From NCBI GenBank assembly GCA_015233395.1, contig JADFXV010000034.1:1-32512 (forward strand): DNA of 32,512 nucleotides, given 5' to 3'. Position numbers and translations under genes: made by a program. Source of the stretch: Desulfovibrionaceae bacterium. Lineage in GTDB: Bacteria; Desulfobacterota; Desulfovibrionia; Desulfovibrionales; Desulfovibrionaceae. Below, piece after piece: positions 14,312 through 22,906 of this stretch. The notes beneath the pieces are model-generated. The model worked only from the letters and a program-made list of their open reading frames with translations. It did no database searches and was not told where the DNA came from. Within the stretch, counting starts at the first letter, position 1; the number at the start of each line of letters is the position of its first letter.

Positions 14312-15286
14312 ATGGCCGACGACAACGCCCTCAAACGCCTGCTCGAAATCGTCTGCAATGTTTTTGACGCGTATTCCGCAGTGTTGTTTTTGCCCTTGCC
14401 GGACGCGGCCGATTGCCGTCTGGCCGCCTCCTTCAGTCTGGGCGACGACCTGCACCACAACGTGCTTATCGGCCCGGGCGAAGGCATCGTCGGCTGGATC
14501 GTGCGCAACCGCAAACCCCTGCTGATCTCCAACTTCGACCAACAGCAAGGCGTGCTTGGCTACTACAAAGGCCGCACGGAATCCAAGATCAAGGCCTTCA
14601 TGGGCTGTCCCACGAGCCTCGAAGGCCCGTGCGGCGTGATCTGCGTGGACTCCATGCGGACGTACACCTTCGGCGAGAAGGAACAGAAGATCCTTAGCCA
14701 GTTCGCCGCGCTCACGAATTTGCTGCACGATTCCATCCGCCAGATGGACTTCGGCCAGACCGAGCGCCGCTATTACCACGGCCTGCGCGTGATCAGCGAA
14801 CTGCGCAAGGCCCATCCCAAATGGCACGGATTCCTTAAAGGGCTACTGGAAGTCTTGGCCCAGACCACCGGCCTGACCCACTGCTTCCTGACCGTGCTCG
14901 GGCAGGCCGGCCGCAATTTCCACATCGAAGGCGCCAACAGGCCGATATTCCACGCCAAAGCCCCGGGTCCCGAGCAGTTTCCCCTGGCCAGCGGCCTGAT
15001 CGGCTGGGTCTACAAACACGGGGAGCCGGTGTATTCCGGCCAAGGCGACTCCTTTCCCATCGCCCCGCTCTTTGGCAAGTCCATTCCCGGGCCACCCTTT
15101 GTCAGCGCCGTCTGCCAGCCGGTGATCTTCGCCCGCCGCACCCGGGCCGTGCTCGTCCTCGCCGGCGAGGACGAATTGCCGGTGACGCCGGAATTAAAGT
15201 CCTTCGTGAGCCTGGCCGCCGAGTATCTGGCCCTGTTCCTGGAAAACCTGCATTTCAAAAGCAGGCTTTTACGGCCCGAGCCGTAG
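14312..15286 (+). CDS. double GAF-domain protein
   Basis: A 324-residue soluble protein with two GAF-like sensor domains, about residues 3-135 (ending GVICVDSMRTYTFGEKEQKILSQFA) and about 165-315 (GLTHCFLTVLGQ to SLAAEYLALFLENL). The first domain has the PGEGIVGWIVRN turn typical of GAF domains, and the second the related LASGLIGWVYKHGEPV. No kinase, cyclase or DNA-binding domain is attached, so it is either a stand-alone ligand sensor or an adaptor. GAF domains bind small ligands such as cyclic nucleotides or haem; none can be named here. It stands directly before mreB, 140 bases apart in the same direction, hinting at a tie to cell-shape control; that is inference. Confidence 0.82.
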   Translation: MADDNALKRLLEIVCNVFDAYSAVLFLPLPDAADCRLAASFSLGDDLHHNVLIGPGEGIVGWIVRNRKPLLISNFDQQQGVLGYYKGRTESKIKAFMGCPTSLEGPCGVICVDSMRTYTFGEKEQKILSQFAALTNLLHDSIRQMDFGQTERRYYHGLRVISELRKAHPKWHGFLKGLLEVLAQTTGLTHCFLTVLGQAGRNFHIEGANRPIFHAKAPGPEQFPLASGLIGWVYKHGEPVYSGQGDSFPIAPLFGKSIPGPPFVSAVCQPVIFARRTRAVLVLAGEDELPVTPELKSFVSLAAEYLALFLENLHFKSRLLRPEP

Positions 15287-15426
15287 ACTTTTCCCCGGCC
15301 CCGGGCTATACGGTCGAACCGGAACGCGTCCGGCCGCGGGGTCAGCTTGCTCGCCATGGCCCGGACCGTCCGGCAAAAAATCTTGGCGCGTTTATTCCCG
15401 CACAAATCGCACAAGGGGTCCGACCC

Positions 15427-16452
<1,026 letters not shown>

Positions 16453-16468
16453 AAAGATACGGAGGAAT

Positions 16469-16514
16469 CCGGGGGGAAAACCCCTTTTGTGAACAAAAGG
16501 GGTTTTCCCCCCGG
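16469..16514 (+). terminator. mreB terminator, repeat copy with a perfect 22-bp hairpin
   Basis: CCGGGGGGAAAACCCCTTTT pairs perfectly with its complement around a 2-base loop, 16 bases behind the mreB stop. It is followed by the C-rich tail and CAAAAAACTT of the repeat family. The next gene seems to start only about 45 bases later, so any transcription of that gene must pass or start inside the repeat. Confidence 0.7.
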
Positions 16515-16559
16515 CCCCCCCTTTCCTCAAAAAACTTCATTAGTAAAAGCCTTATTCCC

Positions 16560-17348
16560 TTGAAAAAGACCGAACTCGATCGGATCGCGGCCAAAGCCAG
16601 GCTGGCCGTGCTCGCGGCCGGAGAAATCATCCGCGAACATTTCGTCCTGCCCAAGGATGTGCGCCGCAAAGGCCGCATCGACCTGGTCACCGCCACCGAC
16701 CTGGCCGTGGAAAAGGCCCTCATGCACAGCCTCGCCGAAGTATTGCCCGGCTGCGCCTTCCTGGCCGAGGAAACCGCCGGCCACACCGCTCTCGACCGGC
16801 CGACCTGGATCATCGACCCGGTCGACGGCACCACCAACTTCGCCCACCAAATCCCCTTCGTGGCCACCTCCGTGGCCCTGTGGGCCGAGGGCGAAATCGC
16901 GCTCGCCGTCGTCAACGCCCCGATCCTCGGCGAATGCTTCACCGCCCAAAAAGGCGGCGCGGCGTTCGTGAACGACCGGCCCCTTCGCGTCTCGACCGCC
17001 GCCGAACCCGAAAACGCCCTGGTGGCCACCGGTTTTCCCTACACCATCAGGGACGACGTCGACCGCATTCTGCCGCCGCTGCGCGCCATGCTCCTGGCGA
17101 CCAGGGGCGTGCGCAGACAAGGCGCCGCCTCCATCGACCTGGCCTACGTCGCCGCCGGACGCTTCGACGCCTTCTACGAAATCGGGCTCAAACCCTGGGA
17201 TACCGCCGCCGGACTCCTGCTCGTCGCCGAAGCCGGCGGAATGGTCAGCCGCTTCGACGGCCAAACCCCATACGCCCTCGGCGACCCCGACATCCTCGCC
17301 AGCAACGGACGCCTCCACCCGGACATGGCCCGCCTGATCGCGGGGTAG
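16560..17348 (+). CDS. inositol-1-monophosphatase family protein
   Basis: A 262-residue metal-dependent phosphatase of the IMPase/SuhB family. Marks are the metal-binding E70 in AEETAG, D86 and D89 in WIIDPVDGTTNFAH, and the C-terminal KPWDTAAGLLLVAEAGG with the third Asp. Members remove phosphate from inositol phosphates, fructose bisphosphate or similar, or help ribosomal RNA transcription as SuhB does; the substrate is not shown by the sequence. The start is taken as TTG at 16560 (MKKTELDRIAAKARLAV), which gives the family's usual length; no ATG is in frame and no ribosome-binding site is clear. A longer frame upstream would translate the hairpin repeat and is not believed. Confidence 0.87.
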   Translation: MKKTELDRIAAKARLAVLAAGEIIREHFVLPKDVRRKGRIDLVTATDLAVEKALMHSLAEVLPGCAFLAEETAGHTALDRPTWIIDPVDGTTNFAHQIPFVATSVALWAEGEIALAVVNAPILGECFTAQKGGAAFVNDRPLRVSTAAEPENALVATGFPYTIRDDVDRILPPLRAMLLATRGVRRQGAASIDLAYVAAGRFDAFYEIGLKPWDTAAGLLLVAEAGGMVSRFDGQTPYALGDPDILASNGRLHPDMARLIAG

Positions 17349-17385
17349 AGGAGAGAAGAGGGGAGCAGAGGAGCAGAGGAGAGAA

Positions 17386-17419
17386 TCGGGGAAACTTTTT
17401 TGAAAAAAAGTTTCCCCGA
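17386..17419 (+). terminator. terminator of the inositol-phosphatase gene, repeat copy
   Basis: A purine-rich lead from 17346 is followed by TCGGGGAAACTTTTTT pairing with AAAAAAAGTTTCCCCGA, then GAACCCCTTCAAAAAACCTT. It is the same repeat family with a different stem core (AAACTTTTTT). Confidence 0.65.
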
Positions 17420-17440
17420 ACCCCTTCAAAAAACCTTGAC

Positions 17441-17487
17441 CGGCTCCGGGGTCTTTTTCCGCGCAGCGGAAAAAGACCCCGGAGCCG
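17441..17487. terminator. perfect 22-bp hairpin between convergent genes
   Basis: CGGCTCCGGGGTCTTTTTCC and its full complement pair without mismatch over 22 bp around a GCA loop. GGTTTTT follows on the plus side and AAGGTTTTTT on the minus side, so it can stop transcription from both the inositol-phosphatase gene and the NUDIX gene. Confidence 0.7.
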
Positions 17488-17571
17488 CTGCGGTTTTTGA
17501 ATGGGGCCGGAGAGAACATTGTCCTAAAACAAGAAATAACAACGTACGTGAGGCCGCGTACGCTTGAGTAG

Positions 17572-17591
17572 GGGCGATTCACGAATCGCCC
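17572..17591. repeat. GGGCGATTCACGAATCGCCC palindrome, copy 2
   Basis: A second copy of the palindrome at 5817-5836, differing only in the central two bases, lying 19 bases behind the NUDIX stop codon. Confidence 0.6.
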
Positions 17592-17610
17592 TTCTTCAAT
17601 CGCCTCCGAA

Positions 17611-18195
17611 TCAGCGCGAAAACAACAGCCCCGCCTCGTGGCAATGGAGCAGGGCGGGGGTGAGCAGGTCGCGGAAGTGTTCGACCAGGTCTTCGACATC
17701 CTCCCTGCCGGCGAAAAAGCCGCCGTCGAGTTCCTCGGGATTGGGGCGGGGTTCTTCCTGGATGCGTCCGGCCGAGAACAGGGTCGAAAATTCAAAGGCT
17801 GTCTGCGGCGAGGCCGGAAACGAGGCCAGCCGGGCAAGGCGCGCGGCCGTCAGGCCGAGTTCCTCGCTCAGTTCGCGGATGCCTGCGTCCTCGCGCGATT
17901 CGAAGGCCTGCACGTGGCCGGTCGCGGACAGGTCGAAGCAGCCGGGATAGGCGCTTTTGCTTTTCGCCCGGCGTTGCAGGTACAGCCTGTGCTCCCGGTC
18001 GTACACCAGGACCAGGACGCAACGGTGATACAGCTTTTGCCGGTGAACCTCGGCCAGGGGCATCACGGCCAGCGGCCGGTCGCGGCCGTCGACCACCGTG
18101 ACCGGTTCCGCTCCCGATCTGGAAGAAACGGCCGGGAATTTGACGGATTTTGGGGACATGGGGGTGTGTTTCGCTTTTATTTTTTCGGGGATCAT
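17611..18195 (-). CDS. NUDIX hydrolase (IPP-isomerase-like subgroup)
   Basis: A 194-residue NUDIX protein. The NUDIX box is complete, GHVQAFESREDAGIRELSEE followed by LGL, giving the metal-binding Glu residues. The preceding HRCVLVLVYDREHRLYLQRRAKSK and AYPGCFDLSATGHV segments are like the isopentenyl-diphosphate-isomerase-related NUDIX group, which includes enzymes acting on unknown nucleotide or diphosphate substrates. It lacks a clear isomerase active-site Cys pattern, so hydrolase is the safer name. The start at 18195 has AGGAGG nine bases upstream. It is divergent from rimI with only 50 bases between the start codons and converges on the inositol-phosphatase gene. Confidence 0.85.
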   Translation of the reverse strand: MIPEKIKAKHTPMSPKSVKFPAVSSRSGAEPVTVVDGRDRPLAVMPLAEVHRQKLYHRCVLVLVYDREHRLYLQRRAKSKSAYPGCFDLSATGHVQAFESREDAGIRELSEELGLTAARLARLASFPASPQTAFEFSTLFSAGRIQEEPRPNPEELDGGFFAGREDVEDLVEHFRDLLTPALLHCHEAGLLFSR

Positions 18196-18245
18196 GGCAT
18201 ATTGCCTCCTGCCTGGGAAGCCCGGGCTCAAGAAGGCGTCTGTCC

Positions 18246-18725
18246 ATGCGTCCCATAGCCAGCGCGCTCAACACGCCATACCGTCCGGTGAAACTCGGCC
18301 GGGACGATATCGCCGACATCGTGGCCTTGGAGCGGGAATGTTTCGCCGTGCCCTGGAGCGCGACGCAATACCACCAGGCTTTCGGACACAAGACGTTCGT
18401 GGTTTACGGCCTCAGGGCGGACGGGTGTTTGGCGGCCTACCTCGCCTATGCCGAGCTGACCCGGGAAATGGAGATCTTCAACCTGGGCGTGCGCGCGGCG
18501 CACCGACGGCAGGGCTTGGCCAAGGCGCTGCTCGGGCGCGTCCTGGCGCGCTGCGCCAAGCTCGGCGTCCGTGAGGGTTTCCTTGAGGTTCGCGCCTCCA
18601 ACCTGGCGGCCCTGAATCTTTACGGCATGTACGGATTTACCGTTGCGGGACGGCGCAAGAACTACTATCCCGACAACAGCGAAGACGCCCTGGTCATGCG
18701 CCTGGACATTCCCTGTCCGGGGTGA
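18246..18725 (+). CDS. rimI: ribosomal-protein-S18-alanine N-acetyltransferase RimI
   Basis: A 160-residue GNAT acetyltransferase. It moves an acetyl group from acetyl-CoA to an N-terminal alanine, classically of ribosomal protein S18. The acetyl-CoA loop is VRAAHRRQGLAKALL and the family's C-terminal signature is ASNLAALNLYGMYGF followed by RRKNYYPDNSEDALVM. The start at 18246 has AAGG about nine bases upstream. The gene leads the pgk-tpiA-secG run, 43 bases before pgk, so they may share a transcript. Assignment to RimI rather than another GNAT rests on the YY...EDAxxM end. Confidence 0.88.
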   Translation: MRPIASALNTPYRPVKLGRDDIADIVALERECFAVPWSATQYHQAFGHKTFVVYGLRADGCLAAYLAYAELTREMEIFNLGVRAAHRRQGLAKALLGRVLARCAKLGVREGFLEVRASNLAALNLYGMYGFTVAGRRKNYYPDNSEDALVMRLDIPCPG

Positions 18726-18768
18726 CGGCCGGGCGGCGGCGAACCGCCCCCGAGGCAAAGGAGCAACC

Positions 18769-19971
18769 ATGCGATTTCTCGACGAAATACCGGTTGAAAA
18801 CAAGAAGGTTCTGATCCGCGTGGATTACAACGTCCCGCTCAAGGGGACCGCGATCACCGACGACACCCGCATCGCCGCCAGCCTGCCCACCGTGAGCTAC
18901 GCCTTGGACCACGGCGCGGCGCTGATTCTGTGCTCGCACCTGGGCAAAGCCAAGGGCGCGCCCGATCCGGCCCTGTCGCTGGCCCCGGCGGCCGCGCGCC
19001 TCGCGGAGCTGCTTGGCCGGCCCGTGGCCATGGCTCCGGACTGCATCGGTCCGGAAGTGGAGAAAATGGCCGGCGCCCTCAAGCCCGGCGACATTCTCAT
19101 GCTCGAAAACCTGCGTTTTCACCCGGGCGAGACCAAAAACGACCCGGCCTTCGCCGCCGCCCTGGCCAAGCTCGGAGTGGTCTACGTCAACGACGCCTTC
19201 GGCACGGCCCACCGGGCCCACGCCTCGGTGGCGGCGGTGACGGCGTCTTTCAAGGGCGCCTGCTGCGGCGGTTTCCTGCTCAAAAAAGAGTGGGAATTCC
19301 TGGGCCAGGCCGTAAGCAACCCCAAGCGTCCGTTCGTGGCCGTCTCGGGCGGCTCCAAGGTGTCCTCCAAGCTCGGCATCCTGACCAACCTGCTCGGCAA
19401 GGTGGACAAGATGATCATCGGCGGGGCCATGGCCAACACCTTCCTGGCCGCCCAGGGCAAACCCACGGGCAAGTCGCTGGTCGAACCCGAACTCTTCGGG
19501 GAAGCCAGGAATATCCTGGAAACGGCCGCGGCGCGCGGCGTCGAAATCGTCTTGCCGGTCGACTTCCGGGTCGCTCTCGATGCAGCGGCCGACATCATGA
19601 CCGCGCCGCTTGGCGGCGTGTTCACCCCGGACAATCTGCCCGCCGAGGCGGTGATTTTAGACACCGGCCCGGCCACGGACGCGCTTTTCGCCAAGGTGCT
19701 CGCCGGCGCGGCCACCGTGGTCTGGAACGGCCCGGTGGGCGTGTTCGAGAACCCGGCCTTTGCCGAAGGATCGCTGAGCCTGGCCCGGGTCATGGCCGGG
19801 CTTTCGGCCGTGACCGTGGTTGGCGGCGGCGATTCCATCGCGGTCATCGCCAAGACCGGGCTGGCCGGAAAATTCACCTTCATCTCTACCGGCGGCGGCG
19901 CCTCCCTCGAGTTCCTCGAAGGCAAGGAGCTGCCCGCCTTTACGGCGCTTGAGGAGTGCGCCAGATCATGA
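18769..19971 (+). CDS. pgk: phosphoglycerate kinase
   Basis: Phosphoglycerate kinase reversibly moves phosphate from 1,3-bisphosphoglycerate to ADP in glycolysis. The protein is 400 residues long, as usual. Visible marks are RVDYNVPL near the start, NLRFHPGETKNDPAF, VNDAFGTAHRAHAS, KVSSKLGILTNLL, NGPVGVFENPAFAEGS and GGGDSIAVIAKTG in the nucleotide-binding C-terminal domain. The GGGDS segment has Ile where many have Ala, a mild change. The start has AAAGGAG eight bases upstream. Its stop overlaps the tpiA start by three bases (ATGA). Confidence 0.97.
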   Translation: MRFLDEIPVENKKVLIRVDYNVPLKGTAITDDTRIAASLPTVSYALDHGAALILCSHLGKAKGAPDPALSLAPAAARLAELLGRPVAMAPDCIGPEVEKMAGALKPGDILMLENLRFHPGETKNDPAFAAALAKLGVVYVNDAFGTAHRAHASVAAVTASFKGACCGGFLLKKEWEFLGQAVSNPKRPFVAVSGGSKVSSKLGILTNLLGKVDKMIIGGAMANTFLAAQGKPTGKSLVEPELFGEARNILETAAARGVEIVLPVDFRVALDAAADIMTAPLGGVFTPDNLPAEAVILDTGPATDALFAKVLAGAATVVWNGPVGVFENPAFAEGSLSLARVMAGLSAVTVVGGGDSIAVIAKTGLAGKFTFISTGGGASLEFLEGKELPAFTALEECARS

Positions 19972-20723
19972 AAAAACTTATGGCCGCCAACTGGAAAATG
20001 TACAAAACCTGGGACGAGGCCCGGGATACGGCCAAGGCCATGGTGCGGCTGCTGGCCAATTCCATGCCCAAGGACCGGGAAGTTCTGCTCATTCCGCCCT
20101 TCACCGCCATCCGGGGCGTCTACGACGCCATCCGCGACGCCAAGGGCTTTTACGTCGGCGGGCAGGATTTCTATCCCGCCGCCGAGGGCGCTTACACCGG
20201 CGAAATTTCCCCGGGCCAGCTCCTGGACGCCGGCTGCTGTTTCGCCCTGGCCGGGCATTCCGAACGCCGCCACGTACTCGGCGAGTCAAGCGAATTGGTC
20301 GGGAAAAAGGTGGCTTTCGGCCTGGATTCCGGCCTGTCCATGATCTTGTGCGTCGGCGAGACCGTCGAGGAGCGCAAGGAAGGCAAGCTCACGGAAGTCG
20401 TGCTCAAGCAGCTGCGCGCCGGCCTGAACACGGCGGCCCGGGGGTTTGACCCGGAAATGCTGGTCGTCGCCTACGAGCCGGTCTGGGCCATCGGCACCGG
20501 GCTGGTCGCCGGACCCAAGGAAATTCTCGAAGCCCACAAGCTCATCCGAAAGGAACTGCTGGCCATGTTTCCGGACATCGGCTCCGAGATCCGCATTCTG
20601 TATGGCGGTTCGGTCAAGGCCGACAACTGCGGCGAGATCATCGCCCTTGACAATGTCGACGGCGTGCTGGTAGGGGGCGCGAGCCTGAAGGCCGACAGCT
20701 TCTCCCTGATCGTCACGGCCTAA
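19968..20723 (+). CDS. tpiA: triosephosphate isomerase
   Basis: This 251-residue enzyme interconverts dihydroxyacetone phosphate and glyceraldehyde 3-phosphate. Catalytic parts are clear: ANWKMYKT (Asn and Lys), LAGHSERRHVLGE (His), VVAYEPVWAIGTG (Glu) and YGGSVKADN for phosphate. The start ATG at 19968 overlaps the pgk stop (ATGA), so the two are coupled. secG follows 23 bases later. Confidence 0.97.
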   Translation: MKKLMAANWKMYKTWDEARDTAKAMVRLLANSMPKDREVLLIPPFTAIRGVYDAIRDAKGFYVGGQDFYPAAEGAYTGEISPGQLLDAGCCFALAGHSERRHVLGESSELVGKKVAFGLDSGLSMILCVGETVEERKEGKLTEVVLKQLRAGLNTAARGFDPEMLVVAYEPVWAIGTGLVAGPKEILEAHKLIRKELLAMFPDIGSEIRILYGGSVKADNCGEIIALDNVDGVLVGGASLKADSFSLIVTA

Positions 20724-20746
20724 TCCTCTTACTTCGAGGTTGTAAT

Positions 20747-21379
20747 TTGAGCGCGTTCATCATCACTCTGCACATCATCGCCTGTCTGGTTCTTATTGTC
20801 CTGGTCCTGTTGCAATCCGGCAAGGAGGGCATGGGCGTGATCTTCGGCGGCGGTTCGGGATCGGTCTTCGGCAGTTCCGGCGCGGGCGGCCTTCTGGTCA
20901 AGCTCACCAGCTACGTCGCGGCCGTCTTCCTGATCACCTCGCTGGCCTACAACTACTACTCCGGCGCCGAACGGCGCGTCTCGACCTCGGTCATGCAAAA
21001 CGTGAACATCGAGGATATCAAGCCCAAGGCGCCGGCCGGCGATAACGCCGCTCAGGCGCCGGCCGCTTCCCCCGCTTCCCCAACCGGCAAGGATGCTCCC
21101 AAGGCCGCCGTGCAATTTGAAGACATCAAGGCCGCGCCGCTCAAACCCGGCCTGACCGCTCCCGCGCCGGTGGACGCCGCCGTGCCGGCTCTTCCCGGAG
21201 TCGCGGCCAAGCAGGAACCGGCCGAGCCGGCCAATGCGGCCGGACCGGCCAATGCGGCCGGACCGGCCAATGCGGCCGGACCGGCCAATGCGGCCGGACC
21301 GGCCAATGCGGCCGCCGCGCCCGAAGCTTCGGCCGAGCCGGCCAAAGCGCCCCAAACGCCCGAAGCGCCCAAAAAATAG
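20747..21379 (+). CDS. secG: preprotein translocase subunit SecG with a long Ala/Pro-rich tail
   Basis: SecG is a small subunit of the SecYEG channel. The first 75 residues are a normal SecG: membrane helix one (IITLHIIACLVLIVLVLL), the conserved QSGKEGMGVIFGGG loop, then LVKLTSYVAAVFLITSLAY for helix two. The start is TTG at 20747 with GAGG a few bases before it. The protein is 210 residues, well over the 75-110 of typical SecG. The extra 130 residues are Ala/Pro/Glu-rich with no hydrophobic segment and contain a run of AGPANA units encoded by an 18-bp tandem repeat. Position behind pgk-tpiA is a common order for secG. Confidence 0.92.
   Translation: MSAFIITLHIIACLVLIVLVLLQSGKEGMGVIFGGGSGSVFGSSGAGGLLVKLTSYVAAVFLITSLAYNYYSGAERRVSTSVMQNVNIEDIKPKAPAGDNAAQAPAASPASPTGKDAPKAAVQFEDIKAAPLKPGLTAPAPVDAAVPALPGVAAKQEPAEPANAAGPANAAGPANAAGPANAAGPANAAAAPEASAEPAKAPQTPEAPKK
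21231..21314 (+). repeat. 18-bp tandem repeat in secG
   Basis: The unit CCAATGCGGCCGGACCGG occurs four times in full from 21231, with a fifth copy that agrees for 12 bases. It keeps the reading frame and encodes PANAAG units in the SecG tail. Repeats of this kind can change copy number by slippage without breaking the frame. Confidence 0.85.
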
Positions 21380-21425
21380 CCTTCGCATCCAGCAAATCCA
21401 AGCGGCCCGGCCGTGAACAAAGAAA

Positions 21426-21455
21426 AAGGGGTTGCGACTGTCGTCGCAACCCCTT
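21426..21455. terminator. bidirectional terminator between secG and tRNA-Pro
   Basis: AAGGGGTTGCGAC pairs perfectly with GTCGCAACCCCTT around TGTC. On the minus strand the stem is followed by TTTTTC, a good terminator for the tRNA gene; on the plus side by GATATTTTT, for secG. Confidence 0.85.
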
Positions 21456-21463
21456 GATATTTT

Positions 21464-21541
21464 TGGTCGGGATGAGAGGATTCGAACCTCCGGCCTCTGC
21501 GTCCCGAACGCAGCGCTCTAGCCAAGCTGAGCCACATCCCG
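21464..21541 (-). tRNA. tRNA-Pro (CGG)
   Basis: The minus strand folds as a tRNA: acceptor CGGGATG with CATCCCG, D-arm GCTC/GAGC, anticodon arm CTGCG-TTCGGGA-CGCAG, and T-arm GGAGG-TTCGAAT-CCTCT. The anticodon CGG reads the proline codon CCG, which is frequent in this GC-rich genome. Discriminator A and a genomically encoded CCA end follow the acceptor. Length is 78 including CCA. Confidence 0.97.
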
Positions 21542-21554
21542 CCTTGAGAGGGAG

Positions 21555-21583
21555 ACTTTAGCTCCTTTTTCCGGGTTTGGCAA
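21555..21583 (-). promoter_or_regulatory. tRNA-Pro promoter
   Basis: On the minus strand TTGCCA (21583-21578) and TAAAGT (21560-21555) are separated by 17 bases. A start site about seven bases on would be near 21548, just in front of the tRNA 5' end at 21541. Confidence 0.65.
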
Positions 21584-21597
21584 GCGTCATCGCGTTG

Positions 21598-21626
21598 TTG
21601 TCAAAAGTGCTGATTTTTTTTATGCT
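21598..21626 (+). promoter_or_regulatory. promoter of the chemosensory operon
   Basis: TTGTCA at 21598-21603, a 17-base spacer and TATGCT at 21621-21626 form a good sigma70-type promoter. It points at cheB, 97 bases downstream, and stands back to back with the tRNA-Pro promoter. Confidence 0.65.
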
Positions 21627-21722
21627 TTGGACCTTGTTCCGCGCTGCCGCGCATCAAAAGCCGGATTGCGGCGCTTTTCCCGAAAAAGCGGCGCAATGCC
21701 GGAGACCAAGCGAGGAAATCAC

Positions 21723-22820
21723 GTGATCACAGTTGTTGTCGTCGACGATTCGGCCTTCATGCGCAAAGCTCTGGCCACCATGCTGGAGAAGGACCTCGAG
21801 ATCAAGGTCGTGGCTTCGGCGCGCGACGGCATGGAAGGCCTGGACCTGATCCGCAAGCACAATCCGGACGTGGTGACGCTCGATATCGAAATGCCTCGCA
21901 TGGACGGCTTGACCGCGCTCGGCCATATCATGCGCGAGATGCCCAGGCCGGTGCTCATGGTCAGTTCGCTGACCACCGAGGGGGCGGAGTCGACGTTGCG
22001 GGCGCTGGAGATCGGGGCCGTGGATTTCATCCCCAAGCAACTCTCCAAGGTCACGCTCGACATCATCAAGATCGAGGAGAACCTGCAAGCCAAGGTCAAG
22101 CTCATCGCCAAACGCAAGCTCCGGCCGATTTCGCTTGCGCAGCACGCGGCCGCTTTCGCGCCGGCCCCCGGTTCGCAGGCCGCCTCGGCCGCGCCGGCCG
22201 CGCCCGAGCGCCCGGCGTTCGTGGCCAAGCCGGCCTCGGGCTCGGTCGTTCGCGACGTGGTGGCCATCGGCGTCTCGACCGGCGGCCCGCCGGCGGTCCA
22301 AAAAATCCTGTCGCTTTTTCCGGCGGATTTCCCGGCCGGCATCATCATCGCCCAGCACATGCCGGCGGCCTTTACCGGTCCTTTCGCCAAACGCCTCGAC
22401 GGGATCTGCAAGATCAGCGTCAAGGAAGCCGAGACCGGCGACCGCTTCCTGCCCGGCCACGCCTATATCGCCCCGGGCGGACGCCATCTGCGCCTGGACA
22501 ACAAAATAAGCCGCCTGGAGCTGACCGTCACCGACGAGCCCAAGGAAGCCCTGTACAAGCCCTCGGCCAACGTGCTGGCCGCCTCCGCCGCGCAAAGCGC
22601 CGGCCGCCGCTGCCTGGGCGTCATCTTGACCGGCATGGGCAATGACGGCATGGAAGGGATCAAGACGCTCAAGGAAAAGGGCGGGCGCGCCCTGGCCCAG
22701 TCCGACGCCACCTGCGTGGTCTACGGTATGCCCAAGGCGATCGTGGACGCCGGACTGGCCGACGAGATCGTCGATATCGACGACATGGCCCAAGCGATCA
22801 TGGCCGGACTCTATAAATGA
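21723..22820 (+). CDS. cheB: chemotaxis protein-glutamate methylesterase CheB
   Basis: CheB removes methyl groups from chemoreceptors and resets sensing. From the GTG at 21723 it has 365 residues: a receiver domain with D8-D9 and phospho-acceptor D54 (VTLDIEMPRMDG), an Ala/Pro-rich linker (about 145-172), and the methylesterase domain with S185 (GVSTGGPP), H212 (IAQHMPAAFT) and D308 (TGMGNDGM). The spacing of the catalytic triad matches known CheB proteins. GAGG eight bases before the GTG supports this start; an ATG nine codons upstream lacks a ribosome-binding site. It is the first gene of the chemosensory operon. Confidence 0.95.
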   Translation: MITVVVVDDSAFMRKALATMLEKDLEIKVVASARDGMEGLDLIRKHNPDVVTLDIEMPRMDGLTALGHIMREMPRPVLMVSSLTTEGAESTLRALEIGAVDFIPKQLSKVTLDIIKIEENLQAKVKLIAKRKLRPISLAQHAAAFAPAPGSQAASAAPAAPERPAFVAKPASGSVVRDVVAIGVSTGGPPAVQKILSLFPADFPAGIIIAQHMPAAFTGPFAKRLDGICKISVKEAETGDRFLPGHAYIAPGGRHLRLDNKISRLELTVTDEPKEALYKPSANVLAASAAQSAGRRCLGVILTGMGNDGMEGIKTLKEKGGRALAQSDATCVVYGMPKAIVDAGLADEIVDIDDMAQAIMAGLYK

Positions 22821-22906
22821 CCGCTTGGGCGCCGCGCTGACGGATCAAATCCGGCGCGCGGGCTCGTCCCGGCCGGCAGACGGCAATACACTGAAGGATG
22901 GGTCGA

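Noticed and set aside
21231-21314. CRISPR-like array
   Set aside because: The units are directly adjacent 18-mers without spacers and encode part of SecG.
21464-21541. tRNA-Pro as a mobile-element attachment site
   Set aside because: No integrase, no repeated tRNA 3' end and no foreign-looking genes next to it; the Xer-type recombinase is 10 kb away and looks housekeeping.
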